Source: Vibrio mytili (GTDB lineage: Bacteria; Pseudomonadota; Gammaproteobacteria; Enterobacterales; Vibrionaceae). From it: a stretch of DNA of 56,382 bases. Positions 31,430 to 44,533 of the stretch are shown here, one piece after another. Both the position numbers and the translations under genes were made by a program. Position 1 is the stretch's first letter, and every line of letters begins with the position of its first letter. The stretch is taken from NCBI RefSeq assembly GCF_000830505.1, contig NZ_JXOK01000001.1:1-56382 (forward strand), given 5' to 3'. Under the pieces are notes generated by a model. It ran no database searches. It saw only the letters and a list, made by a program, of their open reading frames with translations, and had not been told where the DNA came from.

Positions 31430-32836
31430 GTGTCATCTTCGCTTTGGCTGCAATGTTTGCAGCAGCTTCAAGAAGAGCTACCAGCTACAGAATTCAGTAT
31501 GTGGGTTCGTCCGCTACAAGCGGAGCTCAATGACAATACTCTCACTCTCTTCGCGCCAAACCGCTTCGTGTTGGACTGGGTGCGTGATAAATATCTGAAT
31601 AATATTACTCGTTTACTGCAAGAACATTGTGGTAGCGATATTCCGAATTTGCGCTTTGAAGTAGGTAGCCGTCCGGTATCTGCTCCTAAGCCGACGCCAA
31701 AACGTACCCCAGCAGATGTCGCTGCCGAATCTTCGGCTCCGGCTCAGCTGCAAGCACGCAAACCGATTCATAAAACCTGGGATGATGACGCACAAGCGAT
31801 CGCGGAGATTAACCACCGCTCAAATATGAACCCAAAACATAAGTTCAACAACTTTGTTGAAGGTAAATCAAACCAATTAGGTTTGGCTGCGGCGCGTCAA
31901 GTTTCGGATAACCCAGGAGCAGCATACAACCCATTGTTTTTGTATGGCGGCACGGGTTTGGGTAAAACCCACTTGCTGCATGCTGTGGGCAACGCGATTG
32001 TGGATAACAATCCAAACGCGAAAGTGGTGTACATGCACTCTGAGCGTTTTGTACAGGACATGGTCAAGGCATTGCAAAATAACGCAATTGAAGAATTTAA
32101 ACGTTATTACCGCAGTGTCGATGCATTGCTCATCGATGATATCCAATTCTTTGCCAATAAAGAGCGTTCACAAGAAGAGTTCTTCCACACGTTTAACGCT
32201 TTACTGGAAGGTAACCAACAAATCATTCTAACTTCTGATCGTTATCCTAAAGAGATCAATGGGGTTGAAGATCGCCTTAAATCGCGTTTTGGTTGGGGTC
32301 TGACGGTTGCTATTGAGCCACCTGAACTCGAAACGCGTGTGGCGATTTTAATGAAGAAAGCGGAAGATCACCAAATTCATCTTGCAGACGAAGTGGCGTT
32401 CTTTATCGCTAAGCGCCTGCGTTCCAACGTGCGTGAGCTGGAAGGGGCGTTGAACCGTGTGATTGCCAACGCGAATTTCACGGGTCGTCCTATTACGATC
32501 GATTTTGTGCGTGAAGCGCTGCGTGATTTGTTAGCACTGCAAGAGAAGCTGGTTACCATCGACAATATTCAAAAGACGGTAGCGGAGTATTACAAAATTA
32601 AAGTGGCAGATCTGCTTTCGAAACGTCGCTCCCGTTCTGTTGCGCGTCCTCGTCAGTTAGCCATGGCGCTCGCAAAAGAGTTGACTAACCACAGTTTACC
32701 GGAAATTGGCGATGCGTTTGGCGGTCGCGACCATACCACGGTTCTGCATGCGTGTCGTAAGATTGAGCAGTTGCGTGAAGAGAGCCACGATATTAAAGAA
32801 GATTACTCTAACTTGATTCGCACCCTGTCTTCTTAA
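31430..32836 (+). CDS. dnaA: Chromosomal replication initiator DnaA
   Basis: AAA+ initiator of 468 residues that melts oriC. Domain I ([20 protein letters not shown]) recruits the helicase; a Pro/Ala linker spans about 85-120; domain III has [16 protein letters not shown] and Walker [11 protein letters not shown]; domain IV holds the DNA-binding helix-turn-helix with [15 protein letters not shown]. Translation starts at GTG (31430) just after GGGGG. It heads dnaA-dnaN-recF-gyrB, about 8 kb from oriC, as in other vibrios. Confidence 0.97.
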   Translation: MSSSLWLQCLQQLQEELPATEFSMWVRPLQAELNDNTLTLFAPNRFVLDWVRDKYLNNITRLLQEHCGSDIPNLRFEVGSRPVSAPKPTPKRTPADVAAESSAPAQLQARKPIHKTWDDDAQAIAEINHRSNMNPKHKFNNFVEGKSNQLGLAAARQVSDNPGAAYNPLFLYGGTGLGKTHLLHAVGNAIVDNNPNAKVVYMHSERFVQDMVKALQNNAIEEFKRYYRSVDALLIDDIQFFANKERSQEEFFHTFNALLEGNQQIILTSDRYPKEINGVEDRLKSRFGWGLTVAIEPPELETRVAILMKKAEDHQIHLADEVAFFIAKRLRSNVRELEGALNRVIANANFTGRPITIDFVREALRDLLALQEKLVTIDNIQKTVAEYYKIKVADLLSKRRSRSVARPRQLAMALAKELTNHSLPEIGDAFGGRDHTTVLHACRKIEQLREESHDIKEDYSNLIRTLSS

Positions 32837-32900
32837 TCGGTTAGAATAGCCGTATTCTAAACACATCATTTTTTGAGCTGACAGCGTAAAAGAGCCAAGC

Positions 32901-34000
32901 ATGAAATTTACTATTGAACGTAGTCATTTAATCAAACCGCTACAACAGGTATCGGGTGCTTTGGGTGGTCGACCAACCCTGCCTATTTTGGGTAACCTAC
33001 TATTAAAAGTAGAAGAGAACGTGCTATCCATGACCGCAACCGATCTGGAAGTGGAACTGGTAAGTAAAGTGACTCTGGAAGGGGATGTCGAAGCGGGCAG
33101 TATTACCGTTCCTTCGCGTAAGTTTCTTGATATTTGTCGTGGATTACCCGAAGACGCCATCATTACCTTTGTGCTAGAAGGCGATCGTGTGCAGGTGCGA
33201 TCTGGTCGTAGCCGTTTCTCACTGGCGACGCTTCCAGCTAATGATTTCCCTAACATTGAAGATTGGCAAAGTGATGTCGAAGTCTCGCTAAGCCAGGCCG
33301 ATCTGCGTGCGCTTATCGAGAAAACTCAGTTCTCTATGGCCAACCAAGATGTACGCTACTACCTCAACGGTATGCTGTTTGAAATTGATGGTACGACATT
33401 ACGCAGTGTCGCGACGGATGGTCACCGCATGGCGGTATCGCAAATGTCACTGGATGCCGACTTTGCTCAGAAGCAAATTATTGTGCCGCGTAAAGGGGTT
33501 CAAGAGTTAGTTAAGTTGATGGACGCGCCAGATCAGCCGTGATATTACAAATTGGCAGCTCTAACGTGCGCGCGGAAGTGAATAACTTCACCTTTACCTC
33601 TAAGTTGGTTGATGGTCGCTTCCCTGATTATCGTCGTGTCTTACCTCAAAGTACCAACAAAACGCTGGTGGCTGGGTGTGATGAATTGCGTCAGGCATTT
33701 TCTCGTGCGGCTATTTTGTCTAATGAAAAGTTCCGCGGGGTACGTGTTAACCTTGCTGGGACAGAAATGCGCATTACAGCCAACAACCCAGAACAAGAAG
33801 AAGCAGAAGAAATGCTGGATGTCACCTTTGAAGGTGATGCCATCGAAATTGGCTTTAACGTGAGCTATGTGTTGGACGTTTTAAATACCTTGCGTTGTGA
33901 AAATGTCCGAGTGTCGATGTCGGATGCCAATGCGAGTGCATTGATTGAAAATGCCGACGATGACAGTGCCATGTATGTGGTAATGCCAATCCGTCTGTAA
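32901..34000 (+). CDS. dnaN: DNA polymerase III beta sliding clamp, with one-base frameshift
   Basis: Processivity clamp. The first frame begins MKFTIERSHLIKPLQQVSGA and stops after LMDAPDQP; the second continues VILQIGSSNVRAEVNNFTF and ends YVVMPIRL. CAG CCG TGA should read CAG CCG GTG A, so one G is missing near 33539. The corrected protein is 366 residues, exactly the family length, with three clamp domains. Since dnaN is essential, the shift is almost certainly a sequence error. It lies 64 bp after dnaA. Confidence 0.95.
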
Positions 34001-34009
34001 GCGAATTGA

Positions 34010-35089
34010 ATGCCTCTTTCACGCCTTATTATTCAGCAATTTCGAAACATAAAAGCCTGTGATATTCCGTTATCAGCAGGCTTTAACTTTCTTATTGGCC
34101 CCAATGGCAGCGGTAAAACCAGTGTATTAGAAGCGGTCTACCTGCTTGGACATGGTCGCTCGTTCAAAAGCTCACTCACGGGACGCGTTATTCAAAATGA
34201 ATGCGATGAACTGTTTGTGCACGGGCGTTTTTTGAACTCTGATCAATTTGAGTTACCAATCGGCATTAATAAGAAGCGTGATGGCTCAACAGAGGTTAAA
34301 ATAGGCGGTCAATCTGGACAAAAGCTTGCGCAACTTGCACAAGTGTTACCGTTGCAGTTGATACATCCAGAAGGGTTTGATTTACTGACGGATGGTCCTA
34401 AACATCGCCGAGCGTTTATTGATTGGGGGGTCTTTCATTCTGAGCCTGCGTTTTATGAGGCATGGGGGCGTTTTAAACGTCTCAACAAACAGAGAAATGC
34501 CTTGCTAAAAACGGCGAACAGTTATCGAGAGCTCAGTTACTGGGATCAAGAGATGGCACGTTTGGCGGAAAACATTAGCCATTGGCGTGCACATTACATC
34601 GAGCAAATGAGATCTGTTGCAGAATCGATCTGCAGCACGTTTTTGCCAGAATTTGAGATCCAATTGAAGTATTATCGTGGCTGGGATAAAGATACACCAT
34701 ACCACGAGATACTAGAAAAAAACTTCGAGCGCGATCAGGCATTGGGTTACACCTTTAGTGGTCCCAATAAAGCCGATTTGCGCATTAAAGTGAATGGAAC
34801 ACCAGTAGAGGATGTTCTGTCACGCGGTCAGCTAAAACTGATGGTGTGTGCACTGCGCGTAGCGCAAGGGCAACACCTGACAGCAATGACCGACAAACAA
34901 TGCATTTACCTAATTGACGACTTCGCGTCGGAATTAGACAGCCAACGTCGTAAGCGTCTTGCTGATTGCTTGAAAGAGACGGGCGCACAAGTATTTGTCA
35001 GCTCTATCACTGAACACCAAATCGCCGACATGTTGGACGAACATGGTAAATTGTTTCATGTGGAACACGGCAGGATAGAGTCAAACTAG
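34010..35089 (+). CDS. recF: Recombination mediator RecF
   Basis: SMC-like ATPase of 359 residues that helps load RecA at gaps. Walker A is [20 protein letters not shown], the signature-like stretch is [13 protein letters not shown], and Walker B is [12 protein letters not shown]. The frame is intact. It sits 9 bp after dnaN, and a parS-like palindrome lies in its last codons. Confidence 0.95.
   Translation: MPLSRLIIQQFRNIKACDIPLSAGFNFLIGPNGSGKTSVLEAVYLLGHGRSFKSSLTGRVIQNECDELFVHGRFLNSDQFELPIGINKKRDGSTEVKIGGQSGQKLAQLAQVLPLQLIHPEGFDLLTDGPKHRRAFIDWGVFHSEPAFYEAWGRFKRLNKQRNALLKTANSYRELSYWDQEMARLAENISHWRAHYIEQMRSVAESICSTFLPEFEIQLKYYRGWDKDTPYHEILEKNFERDQALGYTFSGPNKADLRIKVNGTPVEDVLSRGQLKLMVCALRVAQGQHLTAMTDKQCIYLIDDFASELDSQRRKRLADCLKETGAQVFVSSITEHQIADMLDEHGKLFHVEHGRIESN
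35052..35067. other. parS-like palindrome in the 3' end of recF
   Basis: TGTTTCATGTGGAACA differs by one base from the ParB site TGTTTCACGTGGAACA and by two from the symmetric TGTTTCACGTGAAACA. It encodes the recF residues F-H-V-E-H, so it may be chance coding sequence; the changed base is in the central CpG. Confidence 0.35.
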
Positions 35090-35102
35090 AAGAGAGAAAC
35101 TC

Positions 35103-37519
<2,417 letters not shown>

Positions 37520-37550
37520 TCGAAATCACTTCGCAAATCATTGTGAATAA

Positions 37551-37583
37551 AAGCGCCATCTCTAAATGAGATGGCGTTTTTTT
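37551..37583 (+). terminator. dnaA-dnaN-recF-gyrB terminator
   Basis: A 9-bp perfect stem CGCCATCTC/GAGATGGCG with a 5-nt loop and seven Ts, 35 bp after the gyrB stop. Confidence 0.92.
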
Positions 37584-37586
37584 AGA

Positions 37587-37801
37587 AGGTAAATAAGGTC
37601 CTAGGTTTTAGGATCCTAGGTCCTAGAGGAGATCGCTGAGACTTCGGTGTTTAACGTGGTTTTTTAATTTGTGTTTTTAGAATACGGATTACCGAATACA
37701 GAAGTGTTTGACATGGAATTTAACGCATTGAAAAGGAATCCTAGGCCTTGCGCTTGTACCCCTTGGGCCTAGTACCTAGGATTCTAGGACCTTTTTTACC
37801 T
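37587..37801. repeat. 215-bp inverted-repeat element rich in CCTAGG (MITE-like)
   Basis: The ends are 18-bp inverted repeats with one mismatch: AGGTAAATAAGGTCCTAG at 37587-37604 and CTAGGACCTTTTTTACCT at 37784-37801. Inside each end lies a further ATCCTAGGT(A/C)CTAG block, so the arms pair over about 30 nt with one internal gap. CTAG, normally rare, occurs seven times in the element. No ORF and no clear target duplication are visible. It fills the gap between the gyrB terminator and the heat-shock promoter. Confidence 0.6.
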
Positions 37802-37805
37802 ATTT

Positions 37806-37836
37806 CCCCTTGAAAGTCATTTTTCCGACCTTATAT
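37806..37836 (+). promoter_or_regulatory. Candidate sigma-32 heat-shock promoter
   Basis: CCCCTTGAAA (37806-37815) matches the sigma-32 -35 element well, and CCTTATAT (37829-37836) partly matches the CCCCATnT -10 at 14-bp spacing. It would give a leader of about 255 nt for the small heat-shock gene. The stretch 37843-38070 contains no convincing gene. Confidence 0.55.
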
Positions 37837-38072
37837 CTAGAATTGAAGAGGTTAGCTGGCTTGCTAGAGACTAGAAGTTCGGCTCTCTATCATCGCTAAA
37901 ACAAGATCGCTCAAGAGAGGATGCTTGGTTTTAGCACACAACTTAACTTTAAAGATTCAATATCATGTCTCGAGCCGATATTCGTTGGCCATCAGAATGA
38001 TAAGAATCTCCTAATTCGGCGGTGCTTTTTTGCAGAAACACGCCAAGTTGACTTGGGTCATCGAGTTAGGAC

Positions 38073-38094
38073 TATTGCTTATATTAAGAGGATA
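38073..38094 (+). ncRNA. ROSE-like RNA thermometer hairpin occluding the Shine-Dalgarno
   Basis: UAUUGCUU (38073-38080) can pair with GAGGAUA (38088-38094) around a 7-nt loop with one bulged G. This is the U(U/C)GCU:anti-SD arrangement of ROSE elements found before small heat-shock genes. AGGA at 38089-38092 is the ribosome site, 7 nt before the ATG. Upstream hairpins such as TGAC-TTGG-GTCA and GGCG(G)TG/CACGCC, near 38022-38062, fit the multi-hairpin ROSE layout. Confidence 0.65.
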
Positions 38095-38099
38095 GATTT

Positions 38100-38537
38100 A
38101 TGCGCAATGTAGATTTCTCACCACTATACCGTAATGCTATTGGCTTTGACCGTTTGCTAAACCTAATGGAAGCAAACAACGCAAAAAACAGCTCAGGCGG
38201 TTACCCTCCTTACAACATCGAACAAAAAGACGAACATAATTACCGCATTACCATGGCGGTGGCGGGTTTTGCAGAAGAGCAGCTCGATCTGACCCAAAAT
38301 GAAAATATGTTGATTGTAAAAGGGGAGCGTAAAGCTGAAGAAGGTAAAAACTACGTTTACCAAGGTATTGCAGAGCGTGATTTTGAGCGTAAATTCCAGC
38401 TGGCGGACTACGTCAAAGTGACGGGGGCATCGATGGAAAATGGTTTGCTGCACATAGATTTGGTGCGTGAAATTCCTGAGGCAATGCAACCTCGTAAAAT
38501 TGCCATCGGTGGCAATCATCTGATTGAAACGCACTAA
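38100..38537 (+). CDS. hspA: Small heat-shock protein (Hsp20/IbpA family)
   Basis: ATP-independent holdase, 145 residues. An N-terminal arm ([20 protein letters not shown]) precedes the alpha-crystallin domain (about 38-125: [19 protein letters not shown] to [11 protein letters not shown]), and the C-terminal RKIAIGG holds the I-x-I anchor. It is similar to E. coli IbpA/IbpB. Position between gyrB and avtA matches V. cholerae. Regulation is inferred at two levels: a sigma-32 promoter and a thermosensor in the leader. Confidence 0.93.
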   Translation: MRNVDFSPLYRNAIGFDRLLNLMEANNAKNSSGGYPPYNIEQKDEHNYRITMAVAGFAEEQLDLTQNENMLIVKGERKAEEGKNYVYQGIAERDFERKFQLADYVKVTGASMENGLLHIDLVREIPEAMQPRKIAIGGNHLIETH

Positions 38538-38563
38538 TCGGATATTCGCCTCTATAGAGTGAG

Positions 38564-38588
38564 AAAGAGCGCCTTCAGGCGCTCTTTT
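38564..38588. terminator. Bidirectional terminator between hspA and avtA
   Basis: AAAGAGCGCC-TTCA-GGCGCTCTTT is a perfect 10-bp stem. T follows on the plus strand and the stem lies 27 bp after hspA and 35 bp from the avtA stop on the other strand. Confidence 0.85.
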
Positions 38589-38622
38589 AAATGGGTGGTT
38601 TGACGCGTTGCCTCGCCTGGCT

Positions 38623-39875
38623 TTACTGACCTTCTTGGTATGCCTTTTCGACTTCTTCGGCAATAATCGCAATGCCTTTTTGCATCATTTCATCGTCTTG
38701 GACGTAATTCATGCGCAAACATTGATGAGCATGATCCCACTCGTCTTGCTGACCAATAAAGAAGTACTCTCCTGGCACAATCAATACACCACGTGCTTTT
38801 AAGCGACGGTACAGTTCCATGGTTGTGATCGGCAGTTCATCAAACCATAGCCACAAGAAAATCGCACCTTCAGGTTTGTGGATACGAAAACGTGTATCGG
38901 TGATGGCCTGTTGTAACAGCTCGACTGCGCGCTGAGACTTTTGCTTATAAAACGGCTTGATCACATCCGAGCTCAGTTTAAGTAAGTCGCCTTTTTCAAT
39001 AATGTGGTTTGCTATCGCCGGTCCCACGCTACCAGGTGCTAAACTGATGATGCCGTTCATGTTGCTCAGGCTTGAGTTACCTCCTCGCTGGCAATCACAA
39101 TGCCACAGCGTACGCCAGGTAATCCCAGTTTGGATAGGCTCATACATAAAATCGTATTTTCATTCCAGAACGGCTCCACCTCTTCAAAAATGATATTCGG
39201 GAACGGCAAGCCATACGCGTTATCGATGATCAGCGGAATGTTATTCTCACGTGCGAGCTTATCGAGTTTACGGATTTCTTCGTCGGTCAGTACATTGCCA
39301 GTTGGGTTGGTTGGACGTGATGCACAAATAGCGGCGACGGAGCTATCGACGGTCAGTTGCTCAAAGTCCACGTGATATTTGAACAGACCATTGTCGAGTA
39401 ATTCAATTTCTGGGTGATAAGAGATGAAAATATCTTCATCAATCCCTGCATCGCCATATCCGATGTACTCTGGGGCGATCGGTAACAGGATTTTTTTATG
39501 CGCCCCATCAGGTTGCTTGCCTGCCAGCAAGTTAAAGAGATAAAAGAAACCGCTTTGACTGCCGTTGGTCAGACTGATGTTCTTTTCGCTGATGTTCCAG
39601 CCGTAGGTTTCTCGAAATAGGTTCGCTAATGCTTTTAAAAATGCATTTTTACCTTGTGGGCCATCGTAGTTAGTAAGGGCGGCGATGAGTTCTCCACTGG
39701 CGAGCATTTCGTCACTGGCTTGGTGAAAGTAATCGAGCATGGCAGGAATGGCGGCTGGGTTGCCACCACCGAGCATGATGGCACCAGGTGTGCGCAGACC
39801 ATCATTTAAATCGTCCATTAGCTGTGTAATACCAGAATACTGATTAAACTTTTCACCAAACTTTGAGAACTGCAT
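38623..39875 (-). CDS. avtA: Valine--pyruvate aminotransferase, with one-base frameshift
   Basis: PLP fold-I aminotransferase making alanine from pyruvate with valine as donor. The first frame (MQFSKFGEKFNQYSGITQL) reaches EEVTQA, then stops; the second picks up at LSNMNGIISLAPGS and ends EEVEKAYQEGQ. CAA GCC TGA should be CAA GCC CTG A, one C missing (plus 39067-39068). The corrected length is 417 residues, equal to E. coli AvtA. The PLP lysine is in CMSLSKLGLPG, and SRPTNPTGNVLTDEE is the conserved substrate loop. Not in an operon. Confidence 0.93.
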
Positions 39876-40069
39876 GCGTACTTTTACCTACTTCATTGTG
39901 ATTGCTGTGGGGACTTTGTCTGCCGATTAAATTCGGCTTATAGAGTAATACTTGACCTTACCCTAATGTTATTAGCCCGAAAAGTGTGAATTTACTCAAA
40001 GAAGAAATAATTATCTGTTCAGACCAGAAATGCAGGATAGTGAAGCGATGTTATTTTGGGGTAGTAATA

Positions 40070-40096
40070 AAAAAGGAAGCATATGCTTCCTTTTTG
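40070..40096 (-). terminator. malS terminator (symmetric)
   Basis: Perfect 11-bp stem AAAAAGGAAGC/GCTTCCTTTTT with an ATAT loop, T-rich on both strands, 39 bp beyond the malS stop. The rest of 39876-40134 has no gene. Confidence 0.88.
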
Positions 40097-40134
40097 CTGG
40101 TGGTGATAGAAAAACCCATTATTTACTACTGGTA

Positions 40135-42224
40135 TTATTCGCCCGTATAGACGACCAACACTTTATCGTCTTGGTACTGACGCTCAAAGGCGTAATAGCC
40201 TTCTTGGTTACGAGTGATATGCTTGCCCTGTGCAACAGCTGGGTGACGTTTACGGAATTCCCCCAGTTTTTGCCAATGATGCAGTAGGTCTTCACGTTGA
40301 CCATGAATCTTATCCCATGGCATGTCTGAGCGTGTGCCTTGGTGAGTATCTGAGCCAGTAACACCGAAATCACGGGCAATCTCGTCCCCATAATAGATTT
40401 GTACTGCTCCCGGAGTCAGCATTAAAGCATTGGCCGCGCGGGCTTGATCATCAAACTTCGGCTGCGCGCCGCCCAGAATAGCTGCGTATCGTGAGAAGAT
40501 AGGTAGCTCAGTACATTGAAAGTGGGGTCGGTGTTAATCTGCTCGGAGTAACGACGGTAATCACTGTCTAGGTTGGCAAAACATTTCAACGCTTTAGGTG
40601 CCACGTCCGATTGAAATTCAAAGTTAATAATTGAATCGAATCCGTTATCGAAGTAAGGGCTTTTTACCACGCTGTGAGCCCATACTTCACCGGTCATCCA
40701 AAATGGTAAATCATCCAGCGCTTTATCCGGATTATTTTTCTTCCATTCAGTCAAGGCTTTTTCGGTACTGGTTTTCAGCTCAGCCCATGCTTCCATCTCT
40801 ACATGTTTTGCAGTATCCACACGGAAGCCATCGATACCGTAGTCACGAACCCAATCCGACAGCCAGGTGATAAGGTGTTCACGTGGTGTTTTTTGCTCGT
40901 CGCGGGCATGAGTCTCTTTGTTATGGAAGAAATTGGGTAAACCAGTTTTCTCACTCGATTCGGTTTTTAGATCGGGTAAGTAGTTCAGTGACATGGTCAG
41001 ATCATTGTAGCCCGGAGCATCATAAGCGCCGATGTCGGTACGAATCCAATCTTTGCCCCACCATTTATCCCATGCTTTGCTATCACTGTATTTAATGTAG
41101 TCGTTAAAGCTGTGCCAACTTTGGCCCGATTTAGGTTGCCAGTCGGTCCACTTTTCGCCCAAGACGTCTTTGGCTTCCTGATCGTCGAGGTAGAGTTGAC
41201 CGAAACCAAACTCTTGCATGTCTGCCAAGGTCGCATAGCCAGTGTGATTCATGACGACATCCCAGATAACGCGAATGCCTTTTTTATGCGCAGTATCGAT
41301 AAAGGTTTGCAGTTCTTTTTCGCTGCCCATATTGGCATCCAGCTTGGTCCAATCTAGATGGTAGTAACCGTGGTAGCCGTAATGTTTGAAGTCACCTTTA
41401 TCGCCACCGCCTACCCAACCATGGATTTGCTCCAGTGGAGAAGTGATCCAGATGGCATTGACGCCCAGAGACTCTATGTAATCCAGTTTTTGGGTCAGGC
41501 CAGCGAGGTCACCACCATGGAAAGTACCGATTTCATGTTGGCCGTCTTTACTACGACCATAGCTGTTATCGTTGCTTGGATTGCCATTGTAGAAGCGGTC
41601 GGTCATCACAAAATACACCGTGGCGTTATCCCAACTAAAAGGTGTATCTGTTGGCTGGTTAACGGCTTCTAATAGCAATAACCCTTGGCTCATCGGGCCG
41701 GGTTGAAGTGTGATACTGCCATTAGTAACGGTAGCTTGTTTGCCCGTCAAGGCATCGCGGAGTACAGTGCCATTGGCAAAGGTTTGGGTGACATCAATGG
41801 TTTTTGGCGTGTCTGTCGCGACTGGACAAGAGTAGGTGATATCTTGATTTTTTTTGGGTTTAAGCTTAACTGTCAGCTCGTTGGTGGCTGGGTTAAGCGT
41901 AAACTGGTATGTGTTCGTTTTGAAAATGCGCAACGGTATGTTGGCATCAGCTGCACATGCATCCATTTTTAATGGCGTATTAAATTTGATGCGGTTTTCT
42001 TCCGCCAGTGCAAAACGGCTGCCACAGCTTTGTTTGCTGTCTGCGATGGTAAAAGTGTAACTGCCTTTGTCCAATTTTTGCTCCGCAATGAGCAAGCCTT
42101 GGGCATTTTGTTCAAATACAGTTTGGTTGTCACCTAGACTGAGTACAATGGCGTTGTCTGGTGTTTGGCTACACGCACTGACACTGAGTAGGCTGATAGA
42201 GAGTGCGAGAATGTTTTTTTTCAT
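40135..42224 (-). CDS. malS: Alpha-amylase MalS, predicted lipoprotein, with one-base frameshift
   Basis: GH13 amylase degrading maltodextrins outside the inner membrane. From the ATG at 42222-42224, with GGGGGA upstream, it is about 696 residues (E. coli MalS 676). The signal peptide ends in the lipobox SVSAC, so it is probably a lipoprotein. Catalytic residues are visible in GFRVDTAKH (nucleophile Asp), TGEVWAHS (acid Glu) and SSHDTQLFW. The frame breaks after FWAAR: one base is missing between plus 40464 and 40465. The restored frame reads QPKFDDQARAANALMLTPG and ends VVYTGE. Confidence 0.92.
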
Positions 42225-42380
42225 TGTGTTCTTCCCCCGAATAAACAGCACAGTTATAGCAAAACAGGGCCTCTACAATCCGAGTGATAAACCAACAAGT
42301 TTGCGCCTTCTCACCCTACAAATCTTTGTATTAGTCACAAAATGAACAAAAAACAGACCTAACATCATGGTGCTAGTGAC

Positions 42381-42407
42381 AAAAAAGGGAAGCTGCCGCT
42401 TCCCTTT
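42381..42407 (-). terminator. glyQS operon terminator
   Basis: On the minus strand AAAGGGAAGC/GCTTCCCTTT forms a 10-bp stem followed by TTTTGTCAC, 46 bp after the glyS stop. The malS-glyS gap shows no gene. Confidence 0.85.
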
Positions 42408-42452
42408 GGTGTTTACTATCGCTTTTTAATCAGCCGTTTGGTCTTGGTCTGA

Positions 42453-44519
42453 TTATTTTTGTAGCAGCGAGATGTCGGCAATCTGCAGGAACAGGTTACG
42501 CAGATTGTTCAGTAGTGTCAGACGGTTTTTCTTAAGCGCTTCGTCGTCAGCCATTACCATGACGTTATCGAAAAATGCATCAACGGGTTCACGTAGATCG
42601 GCCAGTTTGCTCAGAGCTTGTTGGTAGTTACCTGTTGCAAATGCGGGTTCCAATGCTTCCGTCATTACTTCAACACTTTCCGCCAATGCTTTCTCCGCGT
42701 CTTCTTGTAGAAGTGCTAAGTCGATCTCTTCCGACAATTCACCGTCGAATTTCGCTAGGATGTTACCTACGCGCTTATTCGCCGCTGCCAAAGATTCAGC
42801 CGCTTCCAGTTCACGGAAGTGGGATACGGCTTTAACACGCTGATCGAAATCAGCAGGTTTCGTTGGACGACGAGCTAACACGGCTTGAATAATATCGACG
42901 CTAAAGCCTTCGTCTTTGTACCAAGCATTGAAACGACCCAGCATGAACTCAAGCACATCATGCTCAACGTTATCGTTGGTTAGCTTAGTGCCAAACTGTA
43001 CTTTCGCTTCACGGATCAGGTCGATAAGGTCTAAGCTGTAACCATTTTCAACGATGATACGTAGCACACCGAGTGATGCACGACGCAGCGCGAATGGGTC
43101 ACTGCCTTTCGGAGCTTGGCCAATACCAAAGATACCCACGATTGTGTCCAGCTTGTCCGCCATAGCTACCGCAGAAGAAATAGCAGTGCTTGGCAGAACA
43201 TCACCAGCAAAACGCGGCATGTACTGTTCGTAAAGCGCGAGTGCTACTTGCTCATCTTCACCGTCGTGCGTCGCGTAGTGCATACCCATCACGCCTTGCG
43301 TATCGGTGAACTCAAAAACCATTGAGGTCATTAGGTCACATTTTGCTAGTAGGCCCGCGCGAGTGGTTTTTTCGACGTCCGCGCCAATTTGCTTAGCAAT
43401 GTAGCCAGCCAGAGCGGTGATACGATCGGTTTTGTCTTTAATGGTACCGAGTTGCTTTTGGAAGATAGCGGTTTCTAGTTCAGGAAGACGGTCAATAAGC
43501 GGACGCTTACGGTCTGTATTGAAGAAGAATTCTGCATCAGCAAGACGTGGGCGAACCACTTTTTCGTTACCTTCGATAACGTAGCGAGGCTCTTTCGACT
43601 CGATGTTAGAAACGAAGATAAAGTTAGGCAGTAGTTTGTTATTCTCGTCATAGACAGGGAAGTATTTTTGGTCACCTTTCATGGTGTAAACCAAAGCTTC
43701 AGAAGGTACTTTTAGGAACTCTTCTTCGAACTTCGCTGTGAGTACCACCGGCCATTCAACCAGAGACGTCACTTCTTCGACGAGATCATCTTCTAGGTCG
43801 GCAATACCGCCAACCGCCGCTGCCGCTTTTTGTGCATCAGCTAGGATAATGGCCTTACGCGCGTCGTAATCTGCCATCACTTTACCGCGTTCTTCTAGAA
43901 TCGCTGGGTATTGCTCAGCCGAATCAATCGTGAACTCTTGCTCACCCATGAAGCGGTGACCACGGATCGTGCGGCCTGAAGCGACACCAAGAATCTCGCC
44001 TTCAATGAGATCTGAGCCCATCAGCATTGTTAGGGTTTTTACCGGGCGAATAAATTGCGTGGTCTTGTTGCCCCAACGCATTGGTTTTGCGATCGGTAAG
44101 TTTGCCAGTGCTTTTGCGGCTAGCTCAACTACGATATCAGAGGTTGGTTGCCCTTTGACTTCTTGTTTAAACAGAAGCCATTCACCTTTGTCTGTCACCA
44201 TACGTTCAGCTTGGTCAACGGTGATGCCACAACCGCGAGCCCAGCCTTGAGCGGCTTTGGTTGGATTGCCTTCCGCATCGAATGCTGCAGAAACCGCAGG
44301 ACCACGCTTCTCAACGACTTTGTCTGATTGGCTTTCTGCCAGTGCCGCAACTTTTAGTGCAAGACGACGAGGTGCCGCGAACCATTTTACGCCTTCGTGA
44401 GTAAGCTCTGCGCTTTTTAGTTCTGCTTCGAAGTTTGCTGCAAATGCTTCAGCCAGGGTACGAAGTTGCGTTGGTGGGAGCTCTTCTGTACCCAGCTCGA
44501 TTAAAAATTCTTTTGCCAT
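42453..44519 (-). CDS. glyS: Glycyl-tRNA synthetase beta subunit
   Basis: 688 residues, the standard length (E. coli 689). The start [21 protein letters not shown] is diagnostic, with [15 protein letters not shown] and [14 protein letters not shown] later, and a C-terminal anticodon-binding region. It works with GlyQ as the bacterial alpha2beta2 enzyme. It lies 14 bp after glyQ. Confidence 0.96.
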   Translation of the reverse strand: MAKEFLIELGTEELPPTQLRTLAEAFAANFEAELKSAELTHEGVKWFAAPRRLALKVAALAESQSDKVVEKRGPAVSAAFDAEGNPTKAAQGWARGCGITVDQAERMVTDKGEWLLFKQEVKGQPTSDIVVELAAKALANLPIAKPMRWGNKTTQFIRPVKTLTMLMGSDLIEGEILGVASGRTIRGHRFMGEQEFTIDSAEQYPAILEERGKVMADYDARKAIILADAQKAAAAVGGIADLEDDLVEEVTSLVEWPVVLTAKFEEEFLKVPSEALVYTMKGDQKYFPVYDENNKLLPNFIFVSNIESKEPRYVIEGNEKVVRPRLADAEFFFNTDRKRPLIDRLPELETAIFQKQLGTIKDKTDRITALAGYIAKQIGADVEKTTRAGLLAKCDLMTSMVFEFTDTQGVMGMHYATHDGEDEQVALALYEQYMPRFAGDVLPSTAISSAVAMADKLDTIVGIFGIGQAPKGSDPFALRRASLGVLRIIVENGYSLDLIDLIREAKVQFGTKLTNDNVEHDVLEFMLGRFNAWYKDEGFSVDIIQAVLARRPTKPADFDQRVKAVSHFRELEAAESLAAANKRVGNILAKFDGELSEEIDLALLQEDAEKALAESVEVMTEALEPAFATGNYQQALSKLADLREPVDAFFDNVMVMADDEALKKNRLTLLNNLRNLFLQIADISLLQK

Positions 44520-44533
44520 GTTATCTCGATCCC

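Noticed and set aside
37921..38112. 63-codon frame in the hspA leader
   Set aside because: It overlaps the hspA start out of frame and the thermometer hairpin; no clear ribosome site.
38193..38672. 159-codon open frame antisense to hspA
   Set aside because: It overlaps the clear small heat-shock gene and its terminator; no family resemblance.
42252..42452. MalT boxes upstream of malS
   Set aside because: Only a loose GGGTGAG-like match on the minus strand; not good enough to call.
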